NCBI RefSeq assembly: GCF_000025185.1
Contig: NC_013720.1
Span: 4,216,001-4,280,000 of the forward strand
Reading direction: 5' to 3'
Length of the DNA: 64,000 nt
Source: Pirellula staleyi DSM 6068
Lineage (GTDB): Bacteria > Planctomycetota > Planctomycetia > Pirellulales > Pirellulaceae
Position 1 is the stretch's first letter, and the number at the start of each line of letters is the position of its first letter. Below, piece after piece: positions 26,151 through 34,990 of this stretch. Position numbers and translations under genes: made by a program. The notes beneath the pieces were generated by a model, which was not told the origin of the DNA, did not search any database, and saw nothing but the letters and a program-made list of their open reading frames with translations.

Positions 26151-26579
26151 ATGACGATTGATCCTGCTGATTGGAACGAAGAGAAAGCAGACGTGGTGAC
26201 CGGCGTCGATTGGGCGCGTAAGCAGGACTCGCTGGTGAGCATGGATGGAGACGACACCGGCGATTCGGGTGGCGATCTCGACGACTTCGATGAAGAAGAT
26301 TTTGATGACGAGTTCGACGACGATTTTGAAGACGAACTCGACGACGAGTACGATCTGTCGGATCTCGAAGTGACCGAAGAAGATCTTAAAGAAGATGTCG
26401 ATGTGACCGTGCTCGGCGGCGATTTTGTCGACGAAGACGAAGAGCCAGAAGAGCCGCTTGTTCCAGACGAGGAAGAGGCTCCTCCCGAAGAGAAAAAGGG
26501 GAAGTCCAAAGCGAAGCCCAAGGAAGAGGTCGAGGAAGAAGACGACGAAGATGATGACGACTTCGACGACGAAGACTAG
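26151..26579 (+). CDS. Highly acidic hypothetical protein
   Basis: This 142-residue protein is dominated by Asp and Glu. After a normal N-terminal 28 residues (TIDPADWNEEKADVVTG), there is an Asp/Glu/Phe-rich block (about 32-85), a short less acidic part with VTVLGGDFVDED, a Lys-rich patch (EKKGKSKAKPKEE, about 115-127) and an acidic tail. It resembles the acidic low-complexity proteins found near translation or RNA polymerase genes, such as the tail of the RNA polymerase delta subunit, but I see no folded domain that proves this. It precedes ileS by 112 bases on the same strand and may be co-transcribed. The real frame is supported by its strong third-position bias. Confidence 0.6.
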   Translation: MTIDPADWNEEKADVVTGVDWARKQDSLVSMDGDDTGDSGGDLDDFDEEDFDDEFDDDFEDELDDEYDLSDLEVTEEDLKEDVDVTVLGGDFVDEDEEPEEPLVPDEEEAPPEEKKGKSKAKPKEEVEEEDDEDDDDFDDED

Positions 26580-26691
26580 TCGCTGGTTGCACTTCGATGT
26601 CATCGAGCGCGAGTGTCGGGTGAACCTCGCGCTCTCGGATCGGCTCTCTGCTTAACGCTTTCGACAAATTTCTATTGGGACTTTGCAAGCG

Positions 26692-29600
26692 ATGTTTAAC
26701 AGTGTTCCCGCTAGTGCGCCGTTTCCAAAACTCGAACAAGAGGTTCTGCAGTTCTGGCGGGAAAACAAGATTTACGACGAGTCGCTCGAGCGCCGCAAAG
26801 ATGCCGAGCGTTTTGTCTTCTTCGAAGGGCCGCCGACAGCCAACGGCATGCCGCACCCAGGGCACTGCCTGACGCGCTCGATCAAGGATCTGTTTCCTCG
26901 CTATCAAACGATGCGAGGAAAACTGTGTGAGCGTAAAGCAGGCTGGGACACCCATGGACTTCCTGTCGAAGTGGAAGTCTGCAAAGAGATGGGGATCCAC
27001 TCGAAGGAAGAGATCGAAGCCTTTGGCATCGAGCCCTTTATTCATCGCTGCCAAGCGAGCGTTTGGCGCTACATGCAGCAGTGGGAAAAACTGACCGAAC
27101 GCCTCGGCTTTTGGATCAAACTCGACCAGGCCTACGTCACCTATCACCAGTCGTTCGTCGAATCGGTCTGGTGGTCGCTCAAGCAACTGTTCGATAACGG
27201 TCTTCTGTACCAAGGCCACAAGATCGTTTGGTGGTGGGCCCAAGGCGGGACCGCGCTATCGAGCGGCGAAGTAGGGCAGGGGTATCGCGAAGTCGCCGAC
27301 CCGAGCGTTTACGTCCTGTTTCCGCTGCTCGACGATGCCGGAAATCCCGAAGGAACGTCGCTCCTGGTTTGGACCACCACACCTTGGACACTCCCAAGCA
27401 ACCAGTTCGCTGCAGTCCATCCCGATTTGGATTACGTTGTCGCGCGTGATACCGAAACCGATCAGCGGATCATCCTTGCAGCAGCACTGGTTGAGACGAT
27501 CGCTGCGAAGTCCAAGCGTCCACTGGAAGTCGTCAAAACGCTCAAGGGGAGCGAACTCCTTGGCCGGCGCTATGTGCCACCTTATTCGTATTACTACAGC
27601 CAACTCGGCAGCACGACTGGCAAGCTCGTTGCAGGTGGCGAAGCCTCCATTGCATGGCGTGTGGTAGCTGCCGATTTCGTGACGACCGACAGCGGTAGTG
27701 GCGTCGTGCATCAAGCACCTGCCTTTGGCGAAGTCGACTTCGACGTGCTTGTAGCTGAAAAAGCGAAGTTCGTCGTCGGCGAAGGTCCTGAACTGATCTG
27801 CGCCGTCGGTCCGGATGGCAAGTTCACCGCAGAAGCGCCGACCTACCAAGGTCGCTGGGTGAAGGATTGCGACAAAGAAATTCAGCGTGAACTCAAGGCT
27901 GCTGGCTTGCTTTATCACCAAGAGCAATACCTGCACGACTATCCCTTCTGCTGGCGCGCCGACAACGATCCGCTGATCCAGTACCCACGTCGAAGCTGGT
28001 TCATTCGGACCACCAAGTTCCGCGACGAAATGCTCGCGAGCAACGAGAAAATCAACTGGCTTCCGGGGCATATCAAAGAAGGTCGCTTCGGCAACTTCCT
28101 CGAGAGCAATGTCGACTGGGCCCTTTCGCGCGAACGCTTCTGGGGCACTCCGCTGCCGATCTGGGTCTGCGAGACCACAGGCCAGATGCAGGCGATTGCC
28201 AGCTATGCCGAGCTCGAGCAAAAGCCTGGCGCGAGCGGCTTCGAAGCGTGGGCTAATGCCAAGCAAGCCAATCCCGAACTTGTCGAAGATCTGAAGGTGC
28301 ACAAGCCTTACATCGACAACATCACCTACGACTCGCCGTTTGCCACTGGCGCGAAGATGCGCCGCGTGAGCGAAGTGATCGACTGTTGGTACGACAGTGG
28401 CGCGATGCCATTCGCGCAGTGGGGCTATCCGCACAAGGGAGCCGCTGATTTTCAGCAGCAGTTTCCCGCTGACTTCATCAGCGAAGCAATCGATCAAACC
28501 CGAGGCTGGTTCTATAGCCAACTGGCGATCAGCACGATGCTGTTTGGCAAAGGTGGCGTGAGCGGCGAAGCACAGCCTCGCGAGTATCCGCATCCATTTA
28601 AGAACTGCATCGTGCTTGGACTGATGCTCGGCGAAGATGGCCAGAAGATGTCCAAGAGCAAGCGAAACTATCGCGAGCCCAACGAGATCTTTGATAAGTA
28701 CGGCGCTGATGCACTACGCTGGTATTTCTTTGCGAATCAGGCTCCCTGGACGAGCATTCGCTACAAAGAACAGTCGATCAAAGACAGCATCCCTGAGTTT
28801 CTGTTGCGACTCTGGAACTGCTATTCGTTCTTCGTGATCTACGCCAACATCGACGGCTTCGATCCCTCGAAATTGCTCGCCGATGTCGGTGATGGACAAC
28901 TCGATGCAGCCACGCTTGCCAAAGCCAAGCACTATCGCCCCATCGCCGAACGCGGTGAGCTCGATCGCTGGATCATGGGCGAGTTGCACAAGACTTCCGC
29001 CGACGTCACCAGGCTGATGGATCAGTACGACAACTTCGAAGCTTGCAAGCTTTTGAACGCCTTTGTCGACGGACTATCCAACTGGTTCGTACGTCGTTCG
29101 CGCGAACGTTTTTGGGCTGCCGATAAAACCTCGCCCGAAAAGCTCGACGCCTACTGGACCCTCTATGAGTGCCTGCTCACCACCGCGAAACTCATCGCGC
29201 CGTTCACGCCGTTCCTCGCGGAAACGCTGTGGCAGAACCTCGCGCGGTCAGTTAGCAGCGACGTCCTGAAAAGCGTGCATTTGTGCGATTTTCCTGAGGG
29301 AAATGCAGCGAATGTCGACTCGCTGCTGTCAGAACGAATGAAGCTCTTGCGCGAAATCGCGTCGCTCGGTCTTTCGGCTCGCATGGCGAACAAACTGAAG
29401 GTTCGTCAGCCTTTGTCGCGAGTGGAAGTGATTCTGAGCAACGCGACACATCAAGCGTGGCTCACCGAGCACGACGAACTTTTGCGCGACGAACTGAACG
29501 TCAAAACAATTGACTACGCCACCAAGGCTGACGAGTACATCACCTACCAAGTGCAGCCTAACTTCAAGCGACTCGGTCCCAAGATCGGCAAACTGCTCCC

Positions 29601-30069
29601 CGCCTGCAAAGCAGCGCTCGGTAATGCCGACGGGGCGACGCTCCTAGCGCAGTTGCAAGCCACCGGCAAAGTGGTACTCACTCTTGGCGGCGAGACACTC
29701 GAACTCGACAACGAAGATATCCAGGTCCGCTTACAAGCCAAAGAAGGCTGGGCTGCGGCTCAAGGCTCGGGCTGCGTGGTCGTCCTTTCGACCGAACTTA
29801 CCCCCGCGCTGATTCGCGAAGGTTATGCCCGAGACCTCGTGCGGCTGATTCAAGATCGTCGTAAAGAACTCGGGCTAGACTACAGCGATCGAATTGAAGT
29901 GGGAGTCGTTTCGAACTCGGAAGAACTAGCTTCAGCGGTTCTCGAGCACGCATCGTTCATCGCCAGCGAAACGCTTGCCACGCATGTCGGAACTTCCGCT
30001 CTCGATTGTGAAGCGGTCGAAACTGAACTCGGCGAGATTCCGATTTCGCTTTACGTTCGAAAAGTCTAG
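26692..30069 (+). CDS. ileS: Isoleucyl-tRNA synthetase (long, eukaryote-like type)
   Basis: This 1125-residue class I synthetase charges tRNA-Ile. The HIGH-type motif reads HPGH (residues 55-58, in [10 protein letters not shown]), followed by the IleRS-specific [13 protein letters not shown]. The editing (CP1) domain lies at about 190-400 with [13 protein letters not shown]. The KMSKS loop is perfect ([12 protein letters not shown], from residue 652). The C-terminal half holds the anticodon-binding domain and a long extension. Length and motif form fit the IleRS2/eukaryote-like branch, which is commonly less sensitive to mupirocin than the 930-residue bacterial type; that property is family knowledge, not shown here. 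ATG 26692 is preferred over the TTG at 26683. Confidence 0.95.
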   Translation: MFNSVPASAPFPKLEQEVLQFWRENKIYDESLERRKDAERFVFFEGPPTANGMPHPGHCLTRSIKDLFPRYQTMRGKLCERKAGWDTHGLPVEVEVCKEMGIHSKEEIEAFGIEPFIHRCQASVWRYMQQWEKLTERLGFWIKLDQAYVTYHQSFVESVWWSLKQLFDNGLLYQGHKIVWWWAQGGTALSSGEVGQGYREVADPSVYVLFPLLDDAGNPEGTSLLVWTTTPWTLPSNQFAAVHPDLDYVVARDTETDQRIILAAALVETIAAKSKRPLEVVKTLKGSELLGRRYVPPYSYYYSQLGSTTGKLVAGGEASIAWRVVAADFVTTDSGSGVVHQAPAFGEVDFDVLVAEKAKFVVGEGPELICAVGPDGKFTAEAPTYQGRWVKDCDKEIQRELKAAGLLYHQEQYLHDYPFCWRADNDPLIQYPRRSWFIRTTKFRDEMLASNEKINWLPGHIKEGRFGNFLESNVDWALSRERFWGTPLPIWVCETTGQMQAIASYAELEQKPGASGFEAWANAKQANPELVEDLKVHKPYIDNITYDSPFATGAKMRRVSEVIDCWYDSGAMPFAQWGYPHKGAADFQQQFPADFISEAIDQTRGWFYSQLAISTMLFGKGGVSGEAQPREYPHPFKNCIVLGLMLGEDGQKMSKSKRNYREPNEIFDKYGADALRWYFFANQAPWTSIRYKEQSIKDSIPEFLLRLWNCYSFFVIYANIDGFDPSKLLADVGDGQLDAATLAKAKHYRPIAERGELDRWIMGELHKTSADVTRLMDQYDNFEACKLLNAFVDGLSNWFVRRSRERFWAADKTSPEKLDAYWTLYECLLTTAKLIAPFTPFLAETLWQNLARSVSSDVLKSVHLCDFPEGNAANVDSLLSERMKLLREIASLGLSARMANKLKVRQPLSRVEVILSNATHQAWLTEHDELLRDELNVKTIDYATKADEYITYQVQPNFKRLGPKIGKLLPACKAALGNADGATLLAQLQATGKVVLTLGGETLELDNEDIQVRLQAKEGWAAAQGSGCVVVLSTELTPALIREGYARDLVRLIQDRRKELGLDYSDRIEVGVVSNSEELASAVLEHASFIASETLATHVGTSALDCEAVETELGEIPISLYVRKV

Positions 30070-30165
30070 CTTTGCACGTTCGCAAGAATACCACTCGAAT
30101 CTCCTCAGCAAGTGCTCGCTCGTTGCCTCGTACTTCCTCTCGTTTTCCTAACGAACTACTGAAGA

Positions 30166-30786
30166 ATGACTGACAAATTGCCCATCGCGGTGTTCATTTC
30201 GGGTGGTGGAACAACGCTGCGCAATTTGCTCGGGAGGATCGCCGAGGGAAAGCTCGAGATCGATATTCGTCTGGTGATCTCGAGTAGTCCTTCGGCCAAG
30301 GGGCTCGATTACGCCTCCGCCGCTGGCATCACGACACTGGTTGTAGAAAAGATTCCCGGCACCAAGGCCGAGGTTTATAGCGAACAGATGTTCGCCCCTT
30401 GCCGCGAAGCAGGGGTGAAGCTCGTCGCGATGGCCGGCTTTCTGAAGCACGTCCTGATTCCAGCCGACTTCGAAAATCGCGTCCTTAATATTCACCCCAG
30501 CCTCATTCCGTCGTTCTGCGGCAAGGGAATGTACGGCCCCAAGGTCCACCAGGCGGCGATTGCGTTTGGTGCGAAGATCAGTGGCTGTACGGTCCACTTT
30601 GTTGACAATCAGTACGACCACGGTCCGATTCTGCTTCAGCAAGCGGTTCCCGTGCTCCCCAGTGACACTGCCGACGACCTCGCCCATCGTGTTTTCGAAG
30701 CGGAGTGCGAGATTTATCCCGAGGCGATCAGCCTCGTGGCAGCAGGCCGCGTGAGTGTCGTAGGCCGCAAAGTCGTCGTCGTCTAG
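30166..30786 (+). CDS. purN: Phosphoribosylglycinamide formyltransferase
   Basis: This 206-residue enzyme transfers a formyl group from 10-formyltetrahydrofolate to GAR in step three of purine synthesis. It has the N-terminal phosphate-binding FISGGGTTLRNLL, the catalytic block VLNIHPSLIPSF with the Asn and His, and the later HFVDNQYDHGPIL with the catalytic Asp. Length equals the usual 190-215 residues. The motif FCGKGMYG replaces the common FPGxHA part, as in many GART homologues. It lies 97 bases after ileS on the same strand and 278 bases before the BMC operon, which has its own promoter. Confidence 0.93.
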   Translation: MTDKLPIAVFISGGGTTLRNLLGRIAEGKLEIDIRLVISSSPSAKGLDYASAAGITTLVVEKIPGTKAEVYSEQMFAPCREAGVKLVAMAGFLKHVLIPADFENRVLNIHPSLIPSFCGKGMYGPKVHQAAIAFGAKISGCTVHFVDNQYDHGPILLQQAVPVLPSDTADDLAHRVFEAECEIYPEAISLVAAGRVSVVGRKVVVV

Positions 30787-30982
30787 CTATTTAGCCCTCT
30801 TCTGCTATTCTCTCTTGCAGAAGTCGTTGGCACTATCTTGCCCATTTTCCACATGGGCCTTGCCTTTCACGCTCGCATCTTTGCGAATTCTTTCTAAGTG
30901 ACTGCTGTCAAACGGATTGCGCTGCAATAGCGAATCCTTCTAGGGGAACTCTTGCCCCAGAGTGCGCGTTAATTTTCAGCCT

Positions 30983-31000
30983 GTGATAGAAATCTTTCAC
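30983..31000. promoter_or_regulatory. Candidate operator upstream of the BMC operon
   Basis: An 18-base imperfect palindrome (GTGATAGAAATCTTTCAC, 14 of 18 positions symmetric) ends eight bases before the -35 box of the BMC operon promoter. It is a candidate site for the DeoR-type regulator encoded directly downstream; this is inference from position. Confidence 0.35.
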
Positions 31001-31008
31001 GCATCTGC

Positions 31009-31037
31009 TTGATAACTACTACTCGTGCAGCCATAAT
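31009..31037 (+). promoter_or_regulatory. Sigma-70-like promoter of the BMC operon
   Basis: TTGATA (31009-31014) and CATAAT (31032-31037) are separated by exactly 17 bases and each match the consensus at five of six positions. Transcription would start near 31044, giving a leader of about 21 bases that contains the GGAG (31052-31055) of the first gene. Confidence 0.6.
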
Positions 31038-31064
31038 TGGGAAAACTGCGCGGAGTTTACGCAC

Positions 31065-31868
31065 TTGATTCGCCAAACCACCACTGAAGATCGTCGCAAC
31101 CGACTGCTGGAGTTGATCCAGCAGCGCGGCTTTGCGTCGCTGCCCGACTTAGCCGGTCAGCTTCAGGTTTCGGAATCAACAGTCCGCCGTGACCTAGACT
31201 TTCTGGAAGAAACGGGCGTAGCTCAGCGGACTCACGGCGGTGTTTTCTATACCGGCCCGTCCCCCAAACTTGCCCATTTTGACCAGCGGCAGTCGACCCA
31301 TTGGGACAAGAAACGCCAGATTGCGGTGGCTGCGAGTCGCTTAGTTGAAGATGGCGACACACTGCTGCTGGACGGCGGAAGTACCACCTACGAACTAGCG
31401 CAACTCCTTGTGGGGCGACCGCTTCAGGTGGTTACCAATTCGCTACCAGTGGCCAATTTGTTTACCAGTAGTGACCGCGCCGACCTCGTGCTGATTGGTG
31501 GCTATGTCCACGCTCGCACTGGTGTTTCGCTCGGTCCCTACGCCAATCAGATGCTCAGCGGACTTTGCGTTCGCCGTGCGATCATCAGTGTGGCGGGCGT
31601 TAGCGAGCGAGGCTTCTTCAACAGCAACCTGCTGCTGGTAGAAACCGAGCGAGCCATGATGGGAGCCGCCGACGAAGTGATTGTCGTCGCTGATAGCACC
31701 AAGTTTGGTCACACCAGTCTCGCTCACCTTTGCAATTTGAACTTCATCGACACGCTCGTTACCGATCACGAAATCGATCCCACCTGGCAATCAGCCCTCG
31801 AAGAGCAGGGGGTCCGCGTGGTGATTGCCGAGCAGCCTCAAGAACAAACCAATTCGCCTTCGAGCTAA
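31065..31868 (+). CDS. DeoR-family transcriptional regulator of the BMC operon
   Basis: This 267-residue protein has the DeoR layout. The N-terminal winged helix-turn-helix (residues about 8-60) includes ASLPDLAGQLQVSESTVRRDLDFLEETG, and the C-terminal sugar-phosphate sensor domain (about 80-240) includes LLLDGGSTTYELAQLL, VTNSLPVAN and DLVLIGGYVHARTGVSLGP. DeoR regulators usually repress sugar catabolic genes and respond to a phosphorylated sugar intermediate. The start is a TTG with GGAG nine bases upstream, and there is no better in-frame ATG. It is the first gene of the operon and lies 29 bases before PduL. The likely effector is an intermediate of fucose or rhamnose breakdown. Confidence 0.9.
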   Translation: MIRQTTTEDRRNRLLELIQQRGFASLPDLAGQLQVSESTVRRDLDFLEETGVAQRTHGGVFYTGPSPKLAHFDQRQSTHWDKKRQIAVAASRLVEDGDTLLLDGGSTTYELAQLLVGRPLQVVTNSLPVANLFTSSDRADLVLIGGYVHARTGVSLGPYANQMLSGLCVRRAIISVAGVSERGFFNSNLLLVETERAMMGAADEVIVVADSTKFGHTSLAHLCNLNFIDTLVTDHEIDPTWQSALEEQGVRVVIAEQPQEQTNSPSS

Positions 31869-31897
31869 TTCGTAAGCAGTAAGAGCACTACCTAATC

Positions 31898-32605
31898 ATG
31901 AGCAACCTTGCCACTCTCGATCGCGATACTGTCGAACGCATTGTGCGCCAGATCGTCCTCGGAGCCACCGCTGTTCCTTCCGCGAAAGCCGAAGCGCCGC
32001 GAACTCCGAAGCTGATCGTCAGCATCTCGGCCCGCCATTGCCATCTCACCGATGAGCACGTCGAAGTGCTGTTTGGCCCTGGACACAAACTCACGCCCGA
32101 CAAGAACCTCTACCAAGACGGTTTCTATGCCGCTGCCGAAACGGTGATGGTCGTCGGCCCACGTCGACGCATGCTACCGACCGTTCGCGTGCTTGGCCCA
32201 ACGCGTCCTTTCAGCCAAGTCGAACTCGCCTTCACCGACAGCATTTCGCTCGGCATCGATGCACCTGTTCGCCACAGCGGCAACATCAAGGGAACGCCGG
32301 GCTGTGTGCTTGTCGGACCCAAGGGTGTTGTCGAATTGACCGAAGGTGTCATTCGTGCTGCCCGTCACGTCCACATGAACCAAGAAGACGCCGCGTTCTA
32401 CGGCGTGAAGAACGGCGACTTCATGAAACTGCGAGTCGAATCGCCGCAGTGCAGCGTGGTGTTCGAAGACCTTCTGGTCCGCGCAGATAACACCAGCAAA
32501 CTCGAAGTCCACATCGATACCGACGAAGGCAACGCCTGCTATCTCGACTCGGCAACCAAGGTGGAACTCCTTCCACAAACCGAAGGTTGTAAGTGCAAAC
32601 ACTAG
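31898..32605 (+). CDS. pduL: PduL-type phosphotransacylase (BMC lumen enzyme)
   Basis: This 235-residue enzyme exchanges CoA and phosphate on an acyl group, regenerating CoA inside the compartment. Residues 1-22 form an amphipathic helix ([18 protein letters not shown]), the typical encapsulation peptide, followed by a linker. The two PduL metal-binding motifs are present: SARHCHL (His47, His49) and ARHVHM (His157, His159), with Arg103 in [13 protein letters not shown]. The Cys/Lys-rich C terminus (GCKCKH) is odd. In this operon it would convert lactyl-CoA to lactyl-phosphate for the acetate kinase encoded three genes later. Confidence 0.95.
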   Translation: MSNLATLDRDTVERIVRQIVLGATAVPSAKAEAPRTPKLIVSISARHCHLTDEHVEVLFGPGHKLTPDKNLYQDGFYAAAETVMVVGPRRRMLPTVRVLGPTRPFSQVELAFTDSISLGIDAPVRHSGNIKGTPGCVLVGPKGVVELTEGVIRAARHVHMNQEDAAFYGVKNGDFMKLRVESPQCSVVFEDLLVRADNTSKLEVHIDTDEGNACYLDSATKVELLPQTEGCKCKH

Positions 32606-32692
32606 CGCAGTTGTCTGCGATTCACTGGGTCGCTGGCAATCTCGCTTGATTCTCGAAACTAACGTGTTTTTCTTTTTTCTCTGGAGTATGAA

Positions 32693-33001
32693 ATGGCCAA
32701 AACGAACGAAGCGCTCGGCATGATTGAGACCAAAGGCTTCATTGCCTTGGTTGAAGCTACCGATGCCATGCTGAAAGCTGCAAACGTCGAATTCCTCGGT
32801 TGGGACAAGGTCGGCAGCGGTCTTGTTTCGGCATTCGTCACCGGCGACGTCGCCGCTGTGAAGTCGGCTACCGATGCCGGCGCTGCAGCTGCTGGTCGCA
32901 TCGGCGAAGTGGTCAGCGTGCAAGTCATTCCTCGTCCACACGAAGACCTCCACATCGTTCTTCCACCATCGATCAAGCGCGCTCGTCCTTCGGTCGAATA
33001 G
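32693..33001 (+). CDS. BMC-H shell protein 1
   Basis: This 102-residue protein has a single BMC domain (residues about 6-90) and forms hexameric tiles of the shell. It shows [23 protein letters not shown] and the pore segment [15 protein letters not shown], in which residues 41-43 are Gly-Ser-Gly, the usual PduA-like pore. A short basic C-terminal extension ([10 protein letters not shown]) follows. GGAG lies six bases before ATG 32693. It is 61 bases before the second BMC-H gene. Confidence 0.95.
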   Translation: MAKTNEALGMIETKGFIALVEATDAMLKAANVEFLGWDKVGSGLVSAFVTGDVAAVKSATDAGAAAAGRIGEVVSVQVIPRPHEDLHIVLPPSIKRARPSVE

Positions 33002-33028
33002 TCGCCCGGTCAGCAGCAAGTCACCTCT

Positions 33029-33040
33029 GAACTTAAGTTC
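33029..33040. repeat. Perfect 12-bp palindrome between the two BMC-H genes
   Basis: GAACTTAAGTTC is a perfect palindrome 22 bases before the start of the second BMC-H gene, followed by TGTTTTG. It could form a hairpin that affects read-through or stability, but without a spacer loop it is at best weak. Confidence 0.3.
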
Positions 33041-33062
33041 TGTTTTGCAAGGAATACCTTAG

Positions 33063-33332
33063 ATGTCGAGTGCAATTGGATTGATCGAAACCAAAGGTCT
33101 CGTCGGCCTTGTTGAAGCCACCGATGCCATGGCCAAAGCCGCTAACGTGCAAATCGTCAAGCGCATTGGTATCGGCGGTGCCTTCATCACCACGATTGTT
33201 CGTGGCGACGTGGGTAGCGTTCGTGCCGCTGTTGAAGCTGGTGCCCAAGCCGCTCAGCAAACCGGCGAACTCGTCGGCAGCCACGTCATCGCCCGTCCTT
33301 CGGAAGGTCTCGTGGAAGCGTTCCTGAGCTAA
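33063..33332 (+). CDS. BMC-H shell protein 2
   Basis: This 89-residue protein is almost only a BMC domain: [19 protein letters not shown] followed by the pore region KRIGIGGAFITTIVRGDV. The pore loop differs from BMC-H 1: residues 36-39 are Gly-Ile-Gly-Gly rather than Gly-Ser-Gly, so the two hexamers probably differ in pore polarity. No C-terminal extension is present. Two hexamer types and three pentamer types without a trimeric BMC-T are typical of PVM-type loci. Confidence 0.95.
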   Translation: MSSAIGLIETKGLVGLVEATDAMAKAANVQIVKRIGIGGAFITTIVRGDVGSVRAAVEAGAQAAQQTGELVGSHVIARPSEGLVEAFLS

Positions 33333-33404
33333 GTCGTCCGCGCGATGCATCGTCTGTGTCGCGCCAGGGTAATGAGGAAAGTTCATCAAAGGAGTGTCTG
33401 CATC

Positions 33405-34589
33405 ATGAAGGTGCTAGTCGCCAATCTAGGATCCACGAGCTTTAAGTACCGTCTGTTCGACATGTCGAGCGAGACGCAACTGGCACGTGGTGGCGTTGAA
33501 CGAATTGGATCTCCCGAGTCACCTTGCTTCGTCGAAATCGGATCGAGTCGAACCGAACTTCGCACGCCTGTGCCGGATCATGCCGTCGCGGTGCGAACGT
33601 GTCTCGCTCAGCTCACCGATCCAGTTTCGGGATGCCTCAAGGATGCTTCGGAAGTCGCAGCGATTGGCTTCAAGGCAGTGCATGGCGGCCGCGTCAGCGG
33701 TGTGCAGCGTGTGACGCCCGATGTCCTGGCTGCGATGGAAGAGATGAACCTCGTTGCTCCGGCGCACAATCCACCCTACATCGCAGCCATGCGGCTTCTG
33801 GGCGAGAAACTGCCAGAAATTCCGCTTGTGGCCGCGTTTGAAACTGGATTTCACAACACGATCGCCGACCGACTTCGCACCTATCCCATTCCTCATGAAT
33901 GGGAAGAAAAGCTGCACATTCGCCGCTGGGGTTTCCACGGAGCAAGTCACCGCTATATCGCCATGCGAACCGCCGAACTCATCGGCCGCTACGATCTGCG
34001 CGTGATCTCGTGCCACCTCGGAGGCTCCAACAGTTTGTGCGCGATTCGCGGACAGCAAAGCGTTGCGACCACGATGGGAATGAGCCCTCAAACCGGATTG
34101 CCACACAACAATCGTGTCGGGGATTTCGATCCCTTTGCGATTCCGATGGTGATGAAAGAGTTTGGGCTCTCGCTGCATCAGGTGCTCGACACGCTGGCCG
34201 AAAAAAGTGGTCTGCTCGGACTATCGGGAATCAGCGGAGATATTCGCGATCTCGAGCAAGCAGCAGCCGAAGGTAAATCGCGTGCACGACTCGCGCTCGA
34301 TGTTTTCATCGCCGAAATTCGCCGTCATTTAGGTGGGCTTCTGGTCGAACTAGGTGGCGTCGATGCCGTCGTGTTCACCGGAGGAATTGGCGAGAACAGC
34401 CGAGCAACTCGTGCAGGTGTCTGTGCCGGACTCAGTGAACTCGGGATCGATCTCGATCTCGCGAAGAATGAAACGCATCGCGGCGAAGGTTGCCTCTCGT
34501 CGCCCGCAAGCCGTGCTCAGATTTGGGTGATTCCGACCAACGAAGAGTTGATCGTGGCACGCCAAACAAAGCACTTGCTGGAAGGATAA
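33405..34589 (+). CDS. ackA: Acetate/propionate kinase of the BMC pathway
   Basis: This 394-residue kinase belongs to the AckA family and transfers phosphate between an acyl-phosphate and ADP. It shows the N-terminal phosphate-binding [17 protein letters not shown], the motif [20 protein letters not shown] with a conserved His, and the later adenosine-binding [14 protein letters not shown]. Length equals the family. ATG 33405 has GGAG ten bases upstream; the frame is open to 33345 but that would add 20 unsupported residues. In the operon it would make ATP from lactyl- or propionyl-phosphate supplied by PduL. No encapsulation peptide is seen. Confidence 0.93.
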   Translation: MKVLVANLGSTSFKYRLFDMSSETQLARGGVERIGSPESPCFVEIGSSRTELRTPVPDHAVAVRTCLAQLTDPVSGCLKDASEVAAIGFKAVHGGRVSGVQRVTPDVLAAMEEMNLVAPAHNPPYIAAMRLLGEKLPEIPLVAAFETGFHNTIADRLRTYPIPHEWEEKLHIRRWGFHGASHRYIAMRTAELIGRYDLRVISCHLGGSNSLCAIRGQQSVATTMGMSPQTGLPHNNRVGDFDPFAIPMVMKEFGLSLHQVLDTLAEKSGLLGLSGISGDIRDLEQAAAEGKSRARLALDVFIAEIRRHLGGLLVELGGVDAVVFTGGIGENSRATRAGVCAGLSELGIDLDLAKNETHRGEGCLSSPASRAQIWVIPTNEELIVARQTKHLLEG

Positions 34590-34594
34590 TTTCG

Positions 34595-34909
34595 ATGTTC
34601 GTTGCGAAAGTAACCGGATCACTCGTCTCGACGCAGAAGGTGGCGTCGATGGTGGGCTACAAGCTCCTCATCGTCGAACCTTATCGCGTCGAGCCCAAGG
34701 ATCGCACGACACTCGTCACCACAGGACGCACGTTTGTAGCCGTCGACACCTTGGGTGCCGGCGTGGGGGACTACGTCCTGCTGACGCAAGGGAGCAGCGC
34801 TCGTCTCACTCCCGAGACTAAGTCACTCCCCATCGATGCCGTCGTGATCGGGATCGTCGATACGGTGCATGTCGACACGGGATGCGTTTATTCCCGCGAA
34901 AACAGCTAA
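34595..34909 (+). CDS. BMC-P (EutN/CcmL) pentameric shell protein 1
   Basis: This 104-residue protein has the EutN/CcmL fold that caps shell vertices. It starts MFVAKVTGSLVSTQKVASM, continues GYKLLIVEPYRVEPKD, and has the conserved AVDTLGAGVGDYVLLTQGSSAR, ending in VVIGIVDTVHVD. GGAAGGA lies just before ATG 34595, which is five bases after the ackA stop, so the two genes are coupled. Confidence 0.95.
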   Translation: MFVAKVTGSLVSTQKVASMVGYKLLIVEPYRVEPKDRTTLVTTGRTFVAVDTLGAGVGDYVLLTQGSSARLTPETKSLPIDAVVIGIVDTVHVDTGCVYSRENS

Positions 34910-34990
34910 GGCTTCGTTCCGCTCGTCATGCATCGCGCTTCGCAGCGAACCTAACTACTCCGCCCAAAAACACTCCAATCGAGTTTGAAT

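Noticed and set aside
27256-28593. 445-codon minus-strand frame
   Set aside because: Antisense to ileS; no domain pattern.
30948-30968. GGAACT element upstream of the BMC operon as a target of the ECF sigma factor
   Set aside because: No matching -10 element at the right spacing, and a better sigma-70-like promoter lies closer to the start.
30982-31000. CRP-type site (TGTGA...TCAC) before the BMC operon
   Set aside because: The spacing between half-sites is ten bases rather than six, so it does not fit a CRP site; kept only as a possible DeoR operator.
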